A stretch of DNA of 64,000 nucleotides from Lepidurus packardi (lineage: Eukaryota; Arthropoda; Branchiopoda; Notostraca; Triopsidae), in NCBI GenBank assembly GCA_023053545.1, contig JAKZAN010000053.1:331532-395531 (forward strand), read 5' to 3'. The first letter of the stretch is position 1. Every line of letters starts with the position of its first letter. Positions 52,373 to 60,462 of this stretch are shown here, one piece after another. Both the position numbers and the translations under genes were made by a program. A model generated the notes under the pieces. That model searched no databases and was not told the DNA's origin. It saw only the letters and a program-made list of their open reading frames with translations.

Positions 52373-52978
52373 CTACGTTCTTTTTATACTAAATATCTCG
52401 CCCAATTTTGCATAGTTCGAACCTGCAAGGCGTGCAACAGGTTTGTATATTTCTGGATTAAGCTTGAAATCGTCTGATAACAAACCGTCGGCAACATGAA
52501 ACATCACGATTTTGCCTACAATCATGACCGCACCGCCGTACTTATGATTTTCGACTGCGTAATGATGCACCATTTTACATTCAAAATGTATGGGTGATTC
52601 ATCAACGCGGAATGGTTTAACTATTGTCGAGGCTATCGGCGTTAGACCTGCTAATTCAAACTCATTAATATCAGCTGCAACAGACTGCGCAGTATCATTC
52701 ATTTGTGCCACGTTTTCTTCAGTAACGATATTGACCACAAACTCACCATTTGCCATTATGTTGTTCAACGTGTCCTTTGCCGTCCCGTTGTTCGTGACCA
52801 TCGAAAACATCACGTGTGGCGGATCGTCTGCAATTACATTAAAGTACGAAAAAGGGGCGAGATTTGAAATTCCGTTGCGATCAATGGAAGAGATCCATCC
52901 TATGGGTCTGGGAATTACAGCGCCGGTCAATAGCTTGTAAATATTCTTTTGCTCGAGCGAATTTGGATCGTACTGCAT
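52373..52978 (-). CDS. Flavin reductase family protein
   Basis: 201 aa from the ATG at 52976-52978 (MQYDPNSLEQKNIYKLLTGAVIPRPIGWISS); the longer reading from 53014 adds a hydrophobic stretch out of keeping with the family. The flavin_Reduct split-barrel motifs ISNLAPFSYFNVIADDPPHVMFSM and GEFVVNIVTEENVAQMN are present. This subfamily (DUF447-like, FMN-binding) often accompanies aromatic hydroxylases. It is the first gene of the operon and could supply reduced flavin or carry out an auxiliary reduction. It is divergent from acsA over about 110 bases. An imperfect -7 box (TTTATTTG) lies about 15 bases upstream. Confidence 0.85.
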   Translation of the reverse strand: MQYDPNSLEQKNIYKLLTGAVIPRPIGWISSIDRNGISNLAPFSYFNVIADDPPHVMFSMVTNNGTAKDTLNNIMANGEFVVNIVTEENVAQMNDTAQSVAADINEFELAGLTPIASTIVKPFRVDESPIHFECKMVHHYAVENHKYGGAVMIVGKIVMFHVADGLLSDDFKLNPEIYKPVARLAGSNYAKLGEIFSIKRT

Positions 52979-53059
52979 GTTGCTTGTTTCTACAAATAAA
53001 AGAAAAAAAATCAAAAGCAGTTTGTGTTGGTTGTGTATTATTCGATTAGGCTTTATTCT

Positions 53060-53067
53060 TACCTTTG
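53060..53067 (+). promoter_or_regulatory. -7 promoter box of acsA
   Basis: TACCTTTG matches TAnnTTTG and lies 21 bases before the acsA ATG at 53088. TTG at 53031-53033 is 26 bases upstream, slightly beyond the usual spacing. Confidence 0.5.
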
Positions 53068-53087
53068 AATGCTTAAGAAGCCAGTAT

Positions 53088-54995
53088 ATGAGTTACTACA
53101 AAATTGAAAGTTTAGAACATTACTTTAAAATGTATAAAAAGTCCATCCGTGAACCTCGAAAATTCTGGGGTAAAATAGCGGAGGAAAATTTTACTTGGTA
53201 CCAACAATGGGTTAAAGTAATGGAGTTTGATATGGCAGAAGCGGACGTAAAATGGTTTACCAACGCCAAAGTAAACATCGTTAAAAATTGCATCGACAGG
53301 CATTTGGCCAAACGCGGCAATAAAACGGCTATTATTTTCGAACCGAATGACCCAAATGAAGCTGCGCTGCATATTTCTTATAACGAATTGTATGTTCGTG
53401 TTGCCAAGATGGCCAACGTTCTGCGCGGACAAGGGATTAAGAAAGGCGACCGGGTTTGCATCTACTTGCCAATGATACCTGAATTGGCCGTGGCCGTTCT
53501 CGCCTGTGCCAGAATAGGCGCTATTCATTCGGTTGTTTTTGCTGGTTTTTCTGCTTCGGCGGTAGCGGCTCGCATCAACGATTCTGAATGCAAAATGGTG
53601 ATTACTTCCGATGGTGGATTTAGAGGCAATAAAACAATCGATTTGAAAGGTATTGTTGATGAAGCTTTGGAACAATGTCCTTCTGTTGACTCAGTCTTGG
53701 TGGCCAAAAGAACAAATGAAGCAATCACAATGAAGGATGGTCGCGATCATTGGTTGCAACCGCTATTGGATGCTGCTTTTGAAAATAATGTCGCCGAAAT
53801 CATGGATGCTGAAGATCCGTTATTCATTTTGTATACTTCTGGATCAACGGGAAAACCAAAAGGAATGGTGCACACAACAGCAGGTTATATGGTTTATACA
53901 GCCTACACGTTTCAGAATATATTCAGTTATGAGGAGAACGACGTTTTCTGGTGTACGGCCGATATTGGTTGGATTACTGGCCATTCTTATATATTATATG
54001 GGCCGTTGCTGAATGGCGCCACAACCGTTATTTTTGAAGGTGTTCCGTCATATCCTGATTTCAGTCGCTTTTGGGAGGTAATCGAAAAGCACGGCGTAAC
54101 ACAGTTTTATACCGCGCCAACAGCAATTCGGTCGCTCGCAAAAGAAAGCATTGATTATGTGCAACGTTTTCCGCTGAAATCTCTGAAAGTAATTGGCTCC
54201 GTTGGCGAACCAATAAACGAAGAAGCTTGGCATTGGTACAATGATCACGTTGGTGGAAAGCGCTGTCCATTGGTAGATACTTGGTGGCAAACGGAAACAG
54301 GCGGCATTATGATTTCACCAATTCCTTTCGTTACGCCCACGAAACCTACATACGCATCATTGCCACTGCCAGGAATTCAACCCGTGCTGATGGACGAACT
54401 TCGAAACGAAATTGAAGGCAATCAGGTGACTGGAAGTTTGTGCATAAAATTTCCATGGCCGGCAATTGCACGAACAATTTGGGGTGACCACCAACGTTAT
54501 AAGGAGACCTATTTTACAGCTTTCCCTGGAAAATACTTCACAGGCGATGGCGCATTGCGTGACGAAGTTGGCTACTACAGAATTACAGGTAGGGTAGATG
54601 ACGTTATTATCGTTTCGGGGCACAACCTTGGTACGGCTCCAATTGAAGACATTATAAATGAGCATCCAGCTGTTGCAGAAAGTGCAATCGTCGGATTTCC
54701 ACATGACATCAAAGGGAACGCTCTCTACGGCTTTGTGATTTTGAAGGATAGCGGCGAAAGTCGCGACAGAAGCAACTTATCTAAAGAAATTAACCAATTG
54801 ATTTCAGATCAAGTTGGGCCAATAGCAAAGTTGGATAAAATTCAATTCGTTTCAGGCTTGCCCAAAACACGTTCTGGAAAAATCATGCGTCGAATTTTGC
54901 GAAAGATTGCCGAAGGCGATTTTTCGAGTTTTGGAGACACCAGCACCTTGCTTAATCCAGAAATTGTGGACGAAATAACGGAAGGGAAAATTTAG
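53088..54995 (+). CDS. acsA: Acetyl-CoA synthetase
   Basis: 635 aa from the ATG at 53088 (MSYYKIESLEHYFKMYKKSIREPRKFWGKIAEENFTWYQQW); the -7 box at 53060 excludes the earlier in-frame ATG at 52977. It makes acetyl-CoA from acetate, ATP and CoA. Motifs: FAGFSASAVAARINDSECKMVITSDGGFRGNK, P-loop ILYTSGSTGKPKGMVHT, VDTWWQTETGGIMISP and the C-terminal TRSGKIMRRILRKIAEGD with the acetylation-regulated Lys. The Trp of the acetate pocket (WWQTETG) is intact, supporting a short-chain substrate. It is divergent from the catabolic operon, which produces pyruvate and fumarate rather than acetate, so a functional link is not certain. Confidence 0.95.
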   Translation: MSYYKIESLEHYFKMYKKSIREPRKFWGKIAEENFTWYQQWVKVMEFDMAEADVKWFTNAKVNIVKNCIDRHLAKRGNKTAIIFEPNDPNEAALHISYNELYVRVAKMANVLRGQGIKKGDRVCIYLPMIPELAVAVLACARIGAIHSVVFAGFSASAVAARINDSECKMVITSDGGFRGNKTIDLKGIVDEALEQCPSVDSVLVAKRTNEAITMKDGRDHWLQPLLDAAFENNVAEIMDAEDPLFILYTSGSTGKPKGMVHTTAGYMVYTAYTFQNIFSYEENDVFWCTADIGWITGHSYILYGPLLNGATTVIFEGVPSYPDFSRFWEVIEKHGVTQFYTAPTAIRSLAKESIDYVQRFPLKSLKVIGSVGEPINEEAWHWYNDHVGGKRCPLVDTWWQTETGGIMISPIPFVTPTKPTYASLPLPGIQPVLMDELRNEIEGNQVTGSLCIKFPWPAIARTIWGDHQRYKETYFTAFPGKYFTGDGALRDEVGYYRITGRVDDVIIVSGHNLGTAPIEDIINEHPAVAESAIVGFPHDIKGNALYGFVILKDSGESRDRSNLSKEINQLISDQVGPIAKLDKIQFVSGLPKTRSGKIMRRILRKIAEGDFSSFGDTSTLLNPEIVDEITEGKI

Positions 54996-55055
54996 ATTGT
55001 TAATTTCTTCACGTTTTATTAAATAAAGCCCGCTGTAATCCATAAATTAGCAGAT

Positions 55056-56171
55056 ATGACACAATCAGATCTTCTAATTTTGGGCGGTGGGCTTTCTGGT
55101 TTAATTGCGGCAATCCACACTGCAAAAGCAGGCTATTCTGTTACAGTTATCGAAAAAAATACTTTTCCGCGTCACAAAGTTTGCGGCGAATATATTTCAA
55201 ATGAGGTCCTTTTCTACCTTGATTCATTGGATATCGATTGGCGAGGATTGAGACCGCAAACAATCTCGGCAACTTCCATATCAATAAATAATGGGGCCGA
55301 AATTAGTGCTGCTTTGCCGCTTGGTGGTTTCGGCATTAGTAGGTACAAGCTCGACAATTATTTGTTTGAAAAGGCTACATCTTTAGGTGTCAATTTCGAA
55401 TTTGATACGGTTATATCCGTAGAATATAAGAATCATTTTATTGCCATTACAAAATCTGGAAAGCATTTCGAATCTGGTCTGGCTTTTGCCGCCTTTGGAA
55501 AACGCTCTAATTTAGATCAGAAATTAAACCGAAAATTCTTCAATAGTAAATCGCCTTGGCTAGGCGTCAAAGCACATTACACAGGAAATATACCAAATGA
55601 TGTCGTGCAACTGCATAATTTTCCGGGTGGCTATTGTGGTGTTTCTCGAGTTGAAAACGACGTAATCAATATTTGCTATTTGGCGAATTATAAAATGTTT
55701 AAGCAGCATAAAAATATAGCTGAATTTCAAAATGCAGTATTGTTTAAAAACCCAAAACTCAAGTCGATTTTAGAAAATTGCAACCCATTATTTGAACCAA
55801 TTGCCATCAGCCAGATTTCGTTTGAGCCGAAGAAAGCGGTCGAAAATCACGTTCTGATGATTGGTGATGCGGCAGGATTAATTCATCCTTTGTGCGGCAA
55901 TGGCATGGCAATGGCAATTCACAGTGCCAAAATTGCTTCGGAGTTGGCTGTGCACTTCTTTACAAATAAAATTGCTAACTTAGAAGAATTGGAAAGGGCA
56001 TATCAAAAGCAATGGAAACGCTGTTTTGCAAAACGATTATTTTTTGGTCGCCTTTTATCAAAAATACTGGAAAATCAAAAAATGGCAGCGATTGTAATGA
56101 AAGTACTAATCCGATTTCCAAAAATACTGCCCATTCTTATAAAGCAGACTCATGGATCACCTATTATATGA
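55056..56171 (+). CDS. FAD-dependent oxidoreductase (geranylgeranyl-reductase-like) of the type III PKS operon
   Basis: 371 aa. Dinucleotide-binding motif LLILGGGLSGLIAAIHTAKAGYSVTVIEK, then FPRHKVCGEYISNEV, typical of geranylgeranyl-reductase-like and some hydroxylase flavoproteins, and the second FAD motif MIGDAAGLIHPLCGNGMAMAIHSAKIASELA. A hydrophobic C-terminal stretch (AAIVMKVLIRFPKILPILI) may contact the membrane. It could reduce a polyketide chain or hydroxylate the aromatic ring, as SrsC-type flavoproteins do in alkylresorcinol-quinone clusters. It is the first gene of the operon, 60 bases after acsA. The next gene overlaps it by 4 bases (ATGA). Confidence 0.85.
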   Translation: MTQSDLLILGGGLSGLIAAIHTAKAGYSVTVIEKNTFPRHKVCGEYISNEVLFYLDSLDIDWRGLRPQTISATSISINNGAEISAALPLGGFGISRYKLDNYLFEKATSLGVNFEFDTVISVEYKNHFIAITKSGKHFESGLAFAAFGKRSNLDQKLNRKFFNSKSPWLGVKAHYTGNIPNDVVQLHNFPGGYCGVSRVENDVINICYLANYKMFKQHKNIAEFQNAVLFKNPKLKSILENCNPLFEPIAISQISFEPKKAVENHVLMIGDAAGLIHPLCGNGMAMAIHSAKIASELAVHFFTNKIANLEELERAYQKQWKRCFAKRLFFGRLLSKILENQKMAAIVMKVLIRFPKILPILIKQTHGSPII

Positions 56172-56884
56172 CTATGATTAGTATAAAAAACAGAACAAAT
56201 GCCTCCGAAATCATGGACGATTTTGCGTTAGAAGGTCAGATGCTTCAAGATGCTTTGGATCAAATAGCGACAATCAACCAAATTTTAGGCGGAAATGCAC
56301 TAACTATTGCAGGTGTCAAAAAATTATTAGGCAGCAAACATAAAAACACCACAATCACCATCCTGGATATTGGTTGCGGAAACGGTGATATGTTGCGTGC
56401 ATTGGCGAATTTCGGGCAGAAGTACCATTATAATTTTAAGTTAATCGGAATTGATGCCAACGAATTTACCGTGAACTACGGCCAATCAAAATCCGCAGCC
56501 TACGAAAATATTAGCTTTCAATGTATGGATATATTTAGCGAAGCGTATGCAAAACTTGAAGCCGATATCGTATTGTGCACACTGACTTTACACCATTTTA
56601 AAGATGATGAAATTGAAAAACTGCTTGGTGTGCTATACAAACAATCGCGGATTGGCATTGTTATTAATGATTTGCACCGCAGTATGATTGCATACCGACT
56701 TTTTCAAGTTGCGAGTAAAATTTTGGGCATGAACCAAATGGGGATCGACGATGGCTTGATTTCGATTTTAAGAGGATTTAGAAGAAATGAGCTTGAGCAA
56801 TTTGCCCTCAAAATGAAATTAAACAAATACCAAATTCAATGGCGCTGGGCGTTTCGTTACCAGTGGATTATATATAAAATATGA
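56168..56884 (+). CDS. SAM-dependent methyltransferase of the type III PKS operon
   Basis: 238 aa from the ATG at 56168, which overlaps the flavoprotein stop codon as ATGA; the longer in-frame reading from 56012 would overlap that gene by 160 bases and is rejected. Class I methyltransferase: motif I ILDIGCGNGDMLRALA, motif II IDANEFTVNYGQ, and LCTLTLHHFKDDEI as post-motif. C- or O-methylation of a phenolic product is likely. The C-terminal RWAFRYQWIIYKI is common to methyltransferases in such Bacteroidetes clusters. The PKS start codon overlaps its stop codon. Confidence 0.88.
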   Translation: MTMISIKNRTNASEIMDDFALEGQMLQDALDQIATINQILGGNALTIAGVKKLLGSKHKNTTITILDIGCGNGDMLRALANFGQKYHYNFKLIGIDANEFTVNYGQSKSAAYENISFQCMDIFSEAYAKLEADIVLCTLTLHHFKDDEIEKLLGVLYKQSRIGIVINDLHRSMIAYRLFQVASKILGMNQMGIDDGLISILRGFRRNELEQFALKMKLNKYQIQWRWAFRYQWIIYKI

Positions 56885-57933
56885 GTGTAAAAGTTATATC
56901 AGTCGCAAAGCAATTGCCGAAATATTCGAAAAAAACGAGTGAGATTTTGCCTTTTCTCGACACATGGTTACAGGGCCAAGATGCACGTTTTGTTCGCAAA
57001 GTAAAAATGATTTTTGAAGGTGCTGCAGTCGACAAAAGATACTCGATTATGGAACCTACCGAAGTTTTTACGCGTACTACTTTCGCAGAAAGAAATGCAA
57101 TTTATGCCCGGGAGGTTACCGAATTAGGGAAGTTGGTTCTAGAAAAATCCCTTGCGCAAGCAAATTGGAAACCAACAGATATCGATTACATCATCACGGT
57201 GAGTTGCACCGGAATTATGATTCCGTCGCTTGATGCATATCTAATCAATTCGTTGAAAATGAAACAAGACGTTGTTCGTTTGCCTGTAACCGAAATGGGT
57301 TGTGCGGCAGGAATTTCTGGCATGATATACGCTAAAAACTTTTTGAAGGCAAATCCTGGAAAGCGTGCAGCGGTCATTGCGGTCGAATCGCCCGCAGCAA
57401 CCTTTCAGTTGGATGATTTTTCGATGCCGAATATTGTTAGTGCTGCCATTTTTGGGGATGGTGCGGCCTGTGTTCTAATGTCGTCTGACGAGCGTGATGA
57501 AGGCCCAAAAATGGTTGCAGAAGAAATGTATCATTTTTATGACGCTGAGCACATGATGGGCTTTGAACTAACAAATTCCGGATTGAAAATGGTTTTAGAC
57601 ATCGAAGTGCCGGATACAATTGCAAACCATTTTCCGCAAATCATCAACCCATTTTTAGATAAAAATAAGTGCGAAATTGCAGATATTGATTACTTAATCT
57701 TTCACCCCGGCGGGAAAAAAATTGTGCAAACAGTTGAAGCGTTATTTGCTGGAATGGGCAAGAATATCGACCATACTAAAGAAGTCTTGCGACTTTATGG
57801 CAACATGTCGAGCGCAACTGTTTTGTATGTTTTGGAACGTGTTTTGGCAGAAAAGCCTAAAGCGGGCGAGAAAGGATTGATGTTGAGCTTTGGACCAGGG
57901 TTTTCTGCACAACGGATTTTATTGGAATGGTAA
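56881..57933 (+). CDS. Type III polyketide synthase (chalcone/stilbene synthase family)
   Basis: 350 aa, normal length. The catalytic triad is intact: Cys141 (TEMGCAAGISG), His275 (IFHPGGKKIV) and Asn308 (RLYGNMSSATVLYVL). The terminal loop reads SFGPGFSAQ, close to the family's GFGPG. Type III PKSs extend an acyl-CoA or acyl-ACP starter with malonyl-CoA and cyclise the chain to resorcinols, pyrones or phloroglucinols. Because the operon encodes its own ACP, ketosynthase and dehydratase, the starter is probably a custom fatty acyl chain handed over directly. Start and stop codons overlap with the neighbours on both sides (ATGA and TAATG). Confidence 0.93.
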   Translation: MSVKVISVAKQLPKYSKKTSEILPFLDTWLQGQDARFVRKVKMIFEGAAVDKRYSIMEPTEVFTRTTFAERNAIYAREVTELGKLVLEKSLAQANWKPTDIDYIITVSCTGIMIPSLDAYLINSLKMKQDVVRLPVTEMGCAAGISGMIYAKNFLKANPGKRAAVIAVESPAATFQLDDFSMPNIVSAAIFGDGAACVLMSSDERDEGPKMVAEEMYHFYDAEHMMGFELTNSGLKMVLDIEVPDTIANHFPQIINPFLDKNKCEIADIDYLIFHPGGKKIVQTVEALFAGMGKNIDHTKEVLRLYGNMSSATVLYVLERVLAEKPKAGEKGLMLSFGPGFSAQRILLEW

Positions 57934-58370
57934 TGGAACAGTACAAGTATATCGTAGAGCGTTTACCGTATGGCGACAGTTTTCGGTTTGTTGATGCCAT
58001 CACAAAAGCAACAGAAACGGTTTTTGAAGGACGCTTTTTGTTTCGAGATGATTTGGCATTTTATGAAAGTCATTTCAAAGGAAATCCTGTAACGCCAGGT
58101 GTTATTTTAACGGAGTGCATGGCGCAGATTGGGGTTGTTTGCTTTGGAATTTACTTGTTGGGAAGCCAGTATTCTGCTGCTAATGGTTTTGTTATGACCG
58201 AATCCAATATTGAGTTTTTGAAGCCAGTATTCCCAAATGAGGTGGTTTCGGTTGTGTCTGAGAAAATTTACTGGCGATTTGGCAAACTAAAATGTAAAGT
58301 TTCAATGTTTAATCAGGATGGTATACTAGTTTGTTCGGGTATCATTGCTGGAATGATCTTAAAAAGATGA
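57933..58370 (+). CDS. FabZ-like 3-hydroxyacyl-ACP dehydratase of the type III PKS operon
   Basis: 145 aa from the ATG at 57933 that overlaps the PKS stop codon (TAATG); an ATG two codons earlier (57927) is equally possible. Hotdog fold with the FabZ/FabA active site: catalytic His47 (ESHFKGNPVTPGVI) and Glu61 (LTECMAQIGVV). It would remove water from a 3-hydroxyacyl-ACP to form the 2-enoyl chain. No ketoreductase gene is in the operon, so that step must come from housekeeping FabG. The ketosynthase start overlaps its stop codon. Confidence 0.88.
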   Translation: MEQYKYIVERLPYGDSFRFVDAITKATETVFEGRFLFRDDLAFYESHFKGNPVTPGVILTECMAQIGVVCFGIYLLGSQYSAANGFVMTESNIEFLKPVFPNEVVSVVSEKIYWRFGKLKCKVSMFNQDGILVCSGIIAGMILKR

Positions 58371-59644
58371 AAAGAAGGGTCGTAATTACTGGTTTAGGCG
58401 TTGTTGCGCCAAATGGTGTGGGGCTTCCAGCATTTTTAGAAGCCATAAAATCGGGTAGAAGCGGGGTGACTTTTGATGAGCAGCTTGCTAATTTGAAATT
58501 TTCCTGCCAAATTTCTGCTAAACCAAAGCTTTCAGATGAATTAATCACGCAATACATGAGCGCGTTAGAATTACGAAATTTCAATTCTACTGGCATTTTG
58601 TATGGCATAATCGCTGGTATTGATGCTTGGAATGATGCAGGACTATCCGCGATTAAAACCGAAGAACCAGATTGGAATAGCGGCTGTATTTTTGGAACAG
58701 GCACCTCCGGAATTGAAAAATTTCGTGAAAGTATATACAAGATTGACCAATGTGAAACCCGAAAATTGGGCAGCACGGCTGTTATACAGACCATGAATAG
58801 CGGTATCAGCGCCTACTTGGGAGGCAAACTTGGATTGGGGAATCAGGTAACAACCAATTCTTCTGCGTGCACAACTGGAACTGAAAGCATTTTAATGGCA
58901 TATGATCGGATTGTTGCCGGTCGAGCCGAACGCATTTTGGCCGGCAGTACAAGTGATTCCGGTCCGTATATTTGGGGTGGTTTTGATGCGATGAAAGTAT
59001 GTACTTTCAAGCACAATGACAATCCCACTGCAGGATCGCGCCCCATGAGCGCCACATCGTCAGGATTTGTGCCGGGCAGTGGTGCGGGAGCATTTGTTAT
59101 TGAAAGTTTGGAAAGTGCCTTGTTGCGTGGTGCAAAGATTTACTGCGAAATTTTGGGCGGCAACATCAATTCTGGTGGACAATGTGGCGAAGGAACGATG
59201 ACTGCGCCCAATTCGGTTGCAGTGCAGCGCTGCATTACCGATGCGCTGCGAGATGCGGGCATTTCGGCTGGTGAAATTGACGCAATTAATGGCCATTTAA
59301 CAGCCACTTCAAAAGATGTTTTGGAAATTCAGAACTGGGTTGAGGCATTGGGCCGAAGTGCAGCAGATTTTCCACCTATCAATTCGTTGAAAGGTATGAT
59401 TGGACATTGCTTGTCTGCTGCTGGAAGCATCGAGACGGTTGCGGCAGTATTACAAATTCAGCATAATTTTTTGTTTCCAAATGTGAATTGCGAAGACCTT
59501 AATACGGGAATTTTAGATTTAATTGATTCTGAAAGTATACCAACGCAACTTACTAATAAAGAAGTGCATACGATAATAAAATCCAGTTTTGGATTTGGCG
59601 ATGTGAATGGGTGTTTAATTTTAAGAAAGTATAAGAATGACTGA
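58367..59644 (+). CDS. Beta-ketoacyl-ACP synthase (FabF-like) of the type III PKS operon
   Basis: 425 aa from the ATG at 58367 (ATGA overlap). Catalytic Cys168 in TTNSSACTTGTESI, His310 in INGHLTATSKDV (where most FabF have NAHGTST, so the loop is divergent), and Lys342/His347 in LKGMIGHCLSAAGS. All catalytic residues are therefore present, and it should condense rather than act as a chain-length factor. It probably elongates the dedicated acyl-ACP starter with malonyl-ACP. The ACP gene begins inside its last codons (8-base overlap). Confidence 0.9.
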   Translation: MKRRVVITGLGVVAPNGVGLPAFLEAIKSGRSGVTFDEQLANLKFSCQISAKPKLSDELITQYMSALELRNFNSTGILYGIIAGIDAWNDAGLSAIKTEEPDWNSGCIFGTGTSGIEKFRESIYKIDQCETRKLGSTAVIQTMNSGISAYLGGKLGLGNQVTTNSSACTTGTESILMAYDRIVAGRAERILAGSTSDSGPYIWGGFDAMKVCTFKHNDNPTAGSRPMSATSSGFVPGSGAGAFVIESLESALLRGAKIYCEILGGNINSGGQCGEGTMTAPNSVAVQRCITDALRDAGISAGEIDAINGHLTATSKDVLEIQNWVEALGRSAADFPPINSLKGMIGHCLSAAGSIETVAAVLQIQHNFLFPNVNCEDLNTGILDLIDSESIPTQLTNKEVHTIIKSSFGFGDVNGCLILRKYKND

Positions 59645-59891
59645 ACAAGAAACGACAGAAAAACTGCAAACAATTATTAAGCCTTATGTAAAAAATCAGG
59701 TTGCTTTTGATGTTTTGGATGATGAAACGAGTTTTATTGATGACTTGCAGATTAATTCGGCGAATTTAGTTGATATTATTCTGGACATCGAAGATGCGTT
59801 TGGGATTATCATTGATAATGAATCGATGGAGCGCATGCTAAACGTGGCTGCTGCCAAAGCGATTATTGCGCAGAAACTAGCCGAAAAATGA
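59637..59891 (+). CDS. Acyl carrier protein of the type III PKS operon
   Basis: 84 aa. The phosphopantetheine attachment site is Ser41 in DLQINSANLVDIILDIEDAFGI. The INSANL context differs from the DSLD of the fatty-acid ACP and matches what I recall of ACPs in other Bacteroidetes aryl-polyene and resorcinol clusters. The protein is acidic in helix II, as expected for partner binding. It overlaps the ketosynthase by 8 bases and the PPTase gene by 4 bases. Confidence 0.92.
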   Translation: MTEQETTEKLQTIIKPYVKNQVAFDVLDDETSFIDDLQINSANLVDIILDIEDAFGIIIDNESMERMLNVAAAKAIIAQKLAEK

Positions 59892-60376
59892 TAGGAAACG
59901 ACGTTGTCGATTTGAAACTAGCTGCGGTGGAGAGCAATCCGTTTCGGCCGCGGTATTTGGATAAGTTATTTGTGCCTTCTGAACAGGCATTTATCCATCA
60001 TTCTGCTAATCCATTCGTGTCGGTTTGGGTTTTGTGGAGCATGAAAGAATCTGCATATAAGGCGCTTAACCGGCTCACAAATTTGAGTGGATATTTTCCT
60101 GTAAAATTAGTTACAGATATACAATTTGTGTCGGATGCCGTTTGTTTAGGTACGATTACATATTTGGATTTTACTTTTTATTGTAGAACCATTATTACGC
60201 CTGAAAAAGTGTATTCTGTGGCTGCAAGTTCAATGGCGATGTTAGCGGAAATTGGGCATATTACTGATAGAAAAGTGTTGTTGAAACGTGGAAACTTGCC
60301 ATTTTATGGCGATTTTCCGGCTTCGGTGACTGATCATGGACGATTTGAAAAGATGATTTATATTGTGCAACCCTAG
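59888..60376 (+). CDS. 4'-phosphopantetheinyl transferase family protein
   Basis: 162 aa, short for the family (Sfp is about 220). The conserved core is present: MIGNDVVDLKLA with the metal-binding Asp and WVLWSMKESAYKAL with the WxxKES motif. It would load the operon's ACP with the 4'-phosphopantetheine arm of CoA. The C-terminus is abrupt: the stop codon TAG is the first three bases of a dispersed intergenic repeat, so the gene may have been trimmed by the repeat. Its first codons overlap the ACP gene (ATGA). Confidence 0.85.
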   Translation: MIGNDVVDLKLAAVESNPFRPRYLDKLFVPSEQAFIHHSANPFVSVWVLWSMKESAYKALNRLTNLSGYFPVKLVTDIQFVSDAVCLGTITYLDFTFYCRTIITPEKVYSVAASSMAMLAEIGHITDRKVLLKRGNLPFYGDFPASVTDHGRFEKMIYIVQP

Positions 60377-60455
60377 CCCGGATCGCAGCGGCATCCTTTT
60401 TGAGGCGGCGCCAGCAAGCCGCAAAAAGATAGAGCGAAGAGCCGGAAATAGCTCC
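60374..60455. repeat. Intergenic stem-loop repeat, TAGCCC…TAGCT type, copy 2
   Basis: Begins TAGCCCGGATCGCAGCGG and ends AGCCGGAAATAGCTCC, as in copy 1 (37235-37335). The interior stem ATCCTTTTTG against CAAAAAGAT encloses a second stem GCGGC/GCCGC. It lies between convergent genes (PPTase and the exonuclease-like gene) and probably ends both transcripts. Its first base triplet TAG is the PPTase stop. Confidence 0.75.
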
Positions 60456-60462
60456 TGATGAA

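Noticed and set aside
53112..53675. 187-residue minus-strand frame opposite acsA
   Set aside because: Antisense shadow of a conserved enzyme with no recognisable features.
56012..56167. 52-residue N-terminal extension of the methyltransferase
   Set aside because: It lies wholly inside the flavoprotein gene in another frame; the ATGA overlap at 56168 is the usual coupling in this operon.
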